DNA of 64,000 nt from NCBI RefSeq assembly GCF_002994745.2, contig NC_037090.1, positions 14,186,001 to 14,250,000 of the forward strand. The letters are read 5' to 3'. The notes under the pieces were generated by a model. It was not told the DNA's origin. It saw only the letters and a program-made list of their open reading frames with translations, and did no database searches. Shown piece after piece: positions 58,688 through 64,000 of the stretch. Within the stretch, counting starts at the first letter, position 1, and each line of letters starts with the position of its first letter. Source of the DNA: Rosa chinensis (lineage: Eukaryota; Streptophyta; Magnoliopsida; Rosales; Rosaceae). Both the position numbers and the translations under genes were made by a program.

Positions 58688-61600
58688 CTTAGACAATCTC
58701 CAATGGAGTGGTTATTTGCCAGGTGGACAATAGAACGGTAACAAATGACTGATGACATCCTTTCCAACCCACAAGTCAAATCCACGTGGATAACAATTCT
58801 AAAATTTTCTGTCAAATTTGACAGACCAAACTCAACCTGTCTTTTCTTTTTTTATCATTATTTCTCTTTCTTCCTACTCCCCTCCCACAGAGGTTCTCTC
58901 TTTCTTTTTCTGGTGCTGCATCTTCTCAGGCAATAGATGGTGATCGATCTCCATCAATTGAACTGGAAAATTAATGCCCTGGCAAATGGAATGATTTATC
59001 ATATCCCATCTCCGAACCCAGAACTCAAATCTAGAAAAACTGAGCCAAAAACCTCCCACCCAATTGAGATCAATCACAATGAACTAAACCCAAGTCTCAA
59101 TTCCCAAAAAACGAAATGCCTCATATATGTGGAATAGTCATAGCATGTGTTGATTTGGCTTTTGCCTTTAGATGTACAGAATAAATGACTATGAGTCTAC
59201 AATGAGTGACGAACTTGAAGATCTCCAATTCCAACTCCAGCCCCCAAATCTGAATTACTGAACAATAAATAAGCAGACAGTCCATAAAGTTTAAAGATTT
59301 CGCAACAGATCGATCCACAATTCCAACAACATCCTCTTCCTAATTTCTTGGTTTTCTGATATGAGCATTTTAATGTGATATTTTAATAGTTAATTCCTCA
59401 CATTTTGCTTAGTTAATTCCTTAACTGAATCGATTTTAATTCAATTTCTATTTTTAGGTACATTGGAGTAAATGAAGGTGAAATGAGCGTTAGGTCCATA
59501 ATTACCTAGAAATGATGGAGAAGAATGAAAATGCACTAAAAAGTCAACCTTGAATATTTTCTTACTCCGGCTAGGAGAATCAGAGCCAAGCAAGGAAGAA
59601 GGAGCGGCCGCCTGACCAAATGAACTTCAAATGAGCTGAAACCTTCCAGATCCATTCTAGACACCCAAAGGATCATTTCTGATGAAGAGTGCCAGAGAAA
59701 AATATGAGTGGAAGGCCTTCAAACAATCAGCCCAATTTTCTACAGAAGCAAAACCGGAAAACTGGACCTGTAAGAGGTCCAGCAGCATTTCCGGCCCAAC
59801 CACATGGATTGAAGCTCTGAAAATTTGTCAGGATGATCTACACTCATAGTGGAACATTTCATATGAAGAAGTCAAAGGCATATAATGAAGTCTTGTTGGA
59901 GAAATAATTGAAGGAATAAAGGGGAAGAAACTGACATGAAAACAGCTCAACACCACATATTCATGTTTCCCACCCACATGAAGAAAGCTAGATGCTTTTC
60001 TCTTTTTCCTTGGATATATTTTTTCTACAATCTCTTTAATAGATCATCATCACTTCCATGTTGCTGCACCTTCATGCTTTGCTTTCATTCCATCATTTCT
60101 CTTTCTTTTCCATATTTTACAAATCACTTTCATACTCCACTTTCATTATTTTTCTTCCACTCATCATTTCACTCTTCTTTTTCTTCCCTATATAAACACC
60201 TTCTCCTCTCATTCTAAAACACATTCCTTCATCCATTCCATCTTCTTTGTCTCTCCATTTCCTTTCCATTTTCCAACCAATTCCTTCATCCATTCCATCT
60301 CCTTGTCTCTCCATTTCCTCTCCATATTTCTTTTCCATTCTCTAGTTTTCTTGTTCTTCATTTTCAAGCCAAGAGAAAGAGAAGCCATGCAATACATCAA
60401 TTTCCCAACCGCCATCCACCCTTGTGTCGTCCCTAGAAGATTGCTTGCTTTCAAGGATCTTCAAGTTCTTCATCTCAAGGCTTTATCATTCATCTTTCAA
60501 GGTGTATTATATCCTTTCTCTTGTTTTCTTTGTTTGATTTTGTAAAACTATGAATTCTAGTTAACAAATAATGTTAAGGGCAAAGTTTAAAGCCCGTTTA
60601 TATGTTTTGAGATAAAGTTGTGATTTCTATATGTTGATTTTTATGTTGCTTATGTGGGTTTGTTTAATTAAATTTGCATGATAGAAAACTTTTGTATTTT
60701 AATCTTATGTGGTTGCAAACACTTAGGGTTTTGATATAATTGGTGCTAGGTTTAAGAACATGAAATCGACTTTTCGTTTTGTGTAAACTTGAATCAAAGT
60801 AGTAAAGGTTTTGTGCAAAGACCGAATTTAATTAAAGAGGATTGCAATTAGGTGGACTTTTCCATACTAAGTTGTACACTTGAGTTGATAGCCTTTCTCT
60901 ATGTCTAATGCGTTGAACATGTCATGATTGACTAGCTTTCTAGGGCTTGATTGCATGTTTGATAGGATTAATCTAGGTGCTTTCGCTTAGGTTAATTAGC
61001 ATTGAAAAGTAAAATATGGGAAATCATTTGCTTTCGAATGTTTCACATGATCAACTCCTCTCTCATGACATTTAAAATCAACTATAGGAATTGTAATTGG
61101 ATTTCTTGCATATGGATGTGGTTTTGATCTTTGTTCCTTGCGATCCACCCTTGTATATATGTTTTTACATTTTCTTTATTTTATTTATCTTAATTTTCAA
61201 TTTTATAATTCTTAAACCCCCCTCCCTTTTTATTTTGTTACTTGTATATATTTCTATTCTTTATTTTATTTTTGTAAATAATACTTTATTATTTTAATTC
61301 TTTATTTGTTTATACAATTGTATATATTTATATTCTTTATTTTATTTTTGTAAATAATACTTTTCTTTATTTGTTTCACAATTACAAGTGTACCCTCAAT
61401 CCCCGGATAGAACGATCCCTACTTACTTATACTACTAACGACATTTCAGGGTTAAATTGCGCGCTTGCTTTGAGCGCGTCATTTTCCAAGAACAACAAGA
61501 AAAACAGACAAGATCGAACAAGATTGAAGACAACTAAACCATGAACAAGAAGAGAAAAAATAAGAGAAGTAGAAAGAGGAGCTGTTTTTTTTTTTTGGTT

Positions 61601-61748
61601 ATAAAATATTCTGAAAAATATTAAAATAATGTTCAAATTTAACATATTCACTGGAATTGAAATTTGTCAAAAATAACAATTGACACATCAGCTTTCAAAT
61701 TTGAATTTGACACGAGTATTTTGAATACTCCATTGGAGATGCTCTTAG
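58688..61748. mobile_element. TIR element inserted in F-box copy 4
   Basis: The ends 58693 (ACAATCTCCAATGGAGT) and 61743 (ACTCCATTGGAGATGCT) are inverted. CTTAG flanks both sides (58688-58692 and 61744-61748) as a possible TSD. Without the solo LTR inside, the element would be about 0.9 kb. It shows no transposase, only a 58937-59137 frame without known domain. The superfamily is not clear to me. Confidence 0.7.
59352..61486 (+). mobile_element. Solo LTR, probably Gypsy-type
   Basis: The LTR 59357-61481 (2125 bp) starts TGATATGAGCATTTTAATGT and ends TTGAGCGCGTCA, the TG/CA pattern, and is flanked by the exact 5-bp TSD TTTTC (59352-59356 and 61482-61486). The terminal phrase GATAGAACGATCCCTACTTA before the end and the large size suggest a Ty3/Gypsy Tat/Ogre-like LTR. 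No internal sequence remains, so it arose by LTR-LTR recombination. Inside is a CT-rich minisatellite with TCCTTCATCCATTCCATCT units at about 60225-60330. Confidence 0.85.
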
Positions 61749-62247
61749 TCCACAAGTCACACACATCATATTCTCTCATGACCCATACATCAATGCAGTC
61801 AGTGGCATCCAGCAGATAACCAGCTAGAGACAGGCATCCTCCAACAAAAACTCCGAGATGGCTATAATGTTTGCCAAGTCTTTCATTATGGAAATTGGGT
61901 AGCAACATTTTCCTGAACTTGTGCTCCTCCTCCTAAGCCAAATCAAAAGCCACGATTTCATTATGATAATCGAGCCAATGAAGTGTCTCTTTCAAAAGAG
62001 TCCCCTGACCATTAAATAACGCATCGACATCGACCTCAAGTGTGTTGACATGAGCTGTATCAATTAACTTTATTATAATTTATCTTGTGTATTGATTAGA
62101 TTTATTTTGTGTATCAATTAGCATTAGTGCTATGGTTAACTTAGATTAGCATTGATTACATTCCTTTGTGTACATGGATGTAACACTATATAAACCTCCT
62201 TCAGAGATGAATAGACATATGACATTATTCCCATATACTTTCTGACA

Positions 62248-62259
62248 TGGTATCAGAGC
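62248..62259 (+). promoter_or_regulatory. Retrotransposon primer-binding site
   Basis: TGGTATCAGAGC directly after the LTR end is the standard sequence complementary to the 3' end of plant initiator tRNA-Met. Confidence 0.9.
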
Positions 62260-62671
62260 GGGTCTCTCTCCAATTGCGTCTCCAAATGCCATAGGCCCAA
62301 ATTTGGGTTCCTTATATTGCCATCAGAATATTCCGATTGGATTGTTACCAAGTGTCCAATGTGGGCCTTAAATTGTTATGTTGACCAAGTATCCAATATG
62401 AGACTTGTGTCCCAATTTCCAATATGGGAATTGGATTGTTAATTAATTTCACGTACAAACTTAGAGTTATGTTGCAGGTGAGGGGGCGTGTTGGAAAAGA
62501 AATATTCCACATTGGAAAAGTGATAAGTAAAATATAACTTATAAGTAGGGTGGATCACACCTAATTGTATCGAGGCCTTTTGTAATTAAAACTAAACACC
62601 TAACAGGTGGTTAAGTTGGGACAGTATCGACCATTGTATCGGTCACGGGCCGTGGTATTGAGAAGGGGGGA

Positions 62672-63827
62672 TTGTACTACATGAAAATGACACATGCTGG
62701 TGACCTTCATGCAAGTGAAGTACACCATATTCAGAAGGATACTTCACCAGGAAAGGAGAGAGAAAATATATGGTTGTGGCACCAGAGATTGGGACATCCA
62801 TCATTTGGTTACATGAGGTGTTTGCTTCCTACCTTGTTCAAAACATGCAAGGAGTCTGATTTCCAATGTGAGACATGCATCCAAGGAAAGAGCCGTTGTG
62901 CTAGCTACTCCTTCTGGTATGCAGTATTTTCTGTTATTTGTAGATGATTGTACAAGAATGTGTTGGGTTCACTTGTTGAAGCATAAAAGTGAAGTTTGTT
63001 CTGTGTTTCAAATCTTCCATACTATGATCCAAACCCAGTTCCAGACTCCCATCAAAGTCTTCCGCACAGATAATGGTGGTGAATATGTGAACCATGCCCT
63101 CCATCATTACCTAAACAACCATGGCATTATCCATCATACCACATGTCCCCAAACTCCTCAACAAAATGGTGTGACAGAGCAAAAAAACCAACATATCCTC
63201 CAAGTTGCCCGCTCCACGTTAATCGGAGCCTACATGCCTGAGTGTTTATGGGGTGATGCCATCCTTAGCACCGTTTATCTCCTAAATCGCCCACCTACAC
63301 AAGCTCTTAAAGAACCAAATGAGGATGCACACATACGTCCAAAAACACCACTTGAAGCTCTTGGCCAGTTCTTTACCTTACCACCACTCCATACCCTCCC
63401 ACCCAAGATCTTTGGTTGTGTGGCTTATAGACACATTCCATGTAGTCAGAGAACCAAGTTGGATGCTTGTGCTGAAAGGTATGTTTTTGTGGGATATGGT
63501 TCTACCCAGAAAGGATATAAGTGCTACAATCCCTCTACTCGAAAGTTATATGTTACCATGGATGTGACATTCTATGAGCAACAACTTTTCTTTGCCCCGA
63601 AGACTTCTCTTCAGGGGGAGAGCACATCTAGAGAAGTGCAGTCTTCATCAATATTGGAAGTACCAGAAATTGTTGTGGAAGAAAGAATTGTGGTACAAGA
63701 AAGAAATCAAATGGATTTAGAAGCACCAACAACAGGAATTGATGATCAAACTCAGTCAGTCTTGCCAAATTCAACTGAAGACCCCCCTACTCCTAAGTCC
63801 TACCACATCGGTCCCTATTTCTCATGA
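62672..63827 (+). pseudogene. Copia pre-integrase and integrase, frameshifted
   Basis: The first frame (62672-62947) has the zinc-binding pre-integrase motif WHQRLGHPSFGYM...CETCIQGKSR. About 62900-62940 the homology jumps frame and skips residues normally found before TPSGMQYFLLFVDDCTRMCW. The integrase core then continues to 63827 with catalytic Asp in FVDDCTR, Asp in FRTDNGGEY and Glu in QQNGVTEQKN, followed by IFGCVAYRHIP and KGYKCYNPSTRKLYVTMDV. A stop at 63825-63827 precedes the reverse transcriptase, which would lie beyond the window; Asp/Glu-rich linker sequence continues in another frame to the end. Confidence 0.85.
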
Positions 63828-64000
63828 GGATGCTCCTGAGGTAAGTCTCAATCCTAAACTTGAGTCAGATATTGTTATAAATGATGAACATGTCCTTGAT
63901 CATGAGTCTAATGTTATCATAGATAATGAGGCTAACCCTGAAACAGACCCCAACACTGAAACAAGTGTGCCCCCCAAATATCAATTGCCACATCGTACAA

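Larger units (their letters stand above)
58458..62042 (-). pseudogene. F-box gene copy 4, split by transposon and 5'-truncated
   Basis: The C-terminal part (58458-58692) and middle part (61744-62042) together align with copy 3. Motifs include WVMREYDVCDLW, a stretch matching HLGVFVGGCLSLAGYL and the YMIGVEGDWINMIEYQESLL-like end. They are separated by the 3.05-kb element at 58693-61743. The N-terminal half, with the F-box, is missing because a Copia LTR begins at 62043 within the CCTCAAGTGT region. Downstream flanks of copies 3 and 4 are also homologous, so this was a separate duplication of the F-box segment. No product is expected. Confidence 0.8.
62043..64000 (+). mobile_element. Copia retrotransposon, 5' part, runs off the window
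   Basis: The 5' LTR is 62043-62247 (TGTTGACATGAG to CTTTCTGACA, 205 bp, with CTATATAAACC). It is followed immediately by the tRNA-Met primer-binding site TGGTATCAGAGC (62248-62259). Only about 400 bp then separate the PBS from the pre-integrase domain, so gag and protease are deleted. A purine tract GTGAGGGGGCG next to TGTTGGAAAAG (about 62479-62500) looks like a foreign 3' junction, implying rearrangement. Confidence 0.85.

Noticed and set aside
60117..60454. Met/Glu/Lys-rich minus-strand frames
   Set aside because: They arise from the CT-rich minisatellite inside the solo LTR.
1..64000. CRISPR array, bacterial operon, tRNA or rRNA genes
   Set aside because: Splice structure and transposon content are plant nuclear; no regularly spaced CRISPR-like repeats and no tRNA or rRNA signature seen.

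Overview
This is a plant nuclear genome window: genes have many short exons with GT/AG introns, the background is AT-rich, and transposons are dense. Protein resemblances and TE style suggest a eudicot, possibly Rosaceae. The family assignment is an impression, not a demonstrated result.

Layout. From 0 to 28 kb the window is mostly single-copy genes: an intronless RING-H2 E3 ligase resembling SHOOT GRAVITROPISM 9 (2124-2963, +), a four-exon coiled-coil protein of unknown function (7914-9257, +), a clade D-type PP2C phosphatase (16437-18254, +), a MOS11/CIP29-type mRNA-export protein (20317-22104, -) and a 14-exon chloroplast TerC protein (23870-27358, +). Between them lie LINE fragments, a 1.18-kb Mutator-like element carrying a small-HSP-like gene fragment (10062-11241), a MULE-type MITE (23213-23561) and several tiny poly(A) insertions with target-site duplications.

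From about 29.4 to 54.1 kb there is a tandem segmental duplication. Each unit holds an intact lambda-class glutathione transferase gene (30609-32545 and 49021-50969, both +, 236 aa, four amino-acid differences) and a downstream F-box gene on the minus strand (33985-35368 and 52331-53481), each broken by different lesions. The units act as empty-site controls for each other. Unit 1 gained a 4500-bp hAT transposon, a 192-bp MULE MITE, a 19-nt poly(A) micro-insertion and a 377-bp MITE. Unit 2 gained a three-deep nest: a MITE, inside it a MULE-type MITE, inside that a very young non-autonomous LTR retrotransposon (41559-46734).

The interior of that LTR element carries the most unusual feature seen here: roughly thirty short hairpins whose stems vary with complementary changes while the loop word ACTTC(A/G/T)GG stays nearly constant.

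From 54 to 64 kb there are two more related F-box pseudogenes (55792-56876 and 58458-62042). The second is split by a terminal-inverted-repeat element that itself contains a 2.1-kb solo LTR, and its upstream end is cut off by a Copia element (62043 to the window end) with a primer-binding site and an integrase. Functional genes are therefore concentrated on the left and in the two GST copies, while the right half is a decaying F-box cluster and transposon nest. All exon boundaries were assigned by eye from reading frame, splice dinucleotides and family knowledge, with no transcript data.
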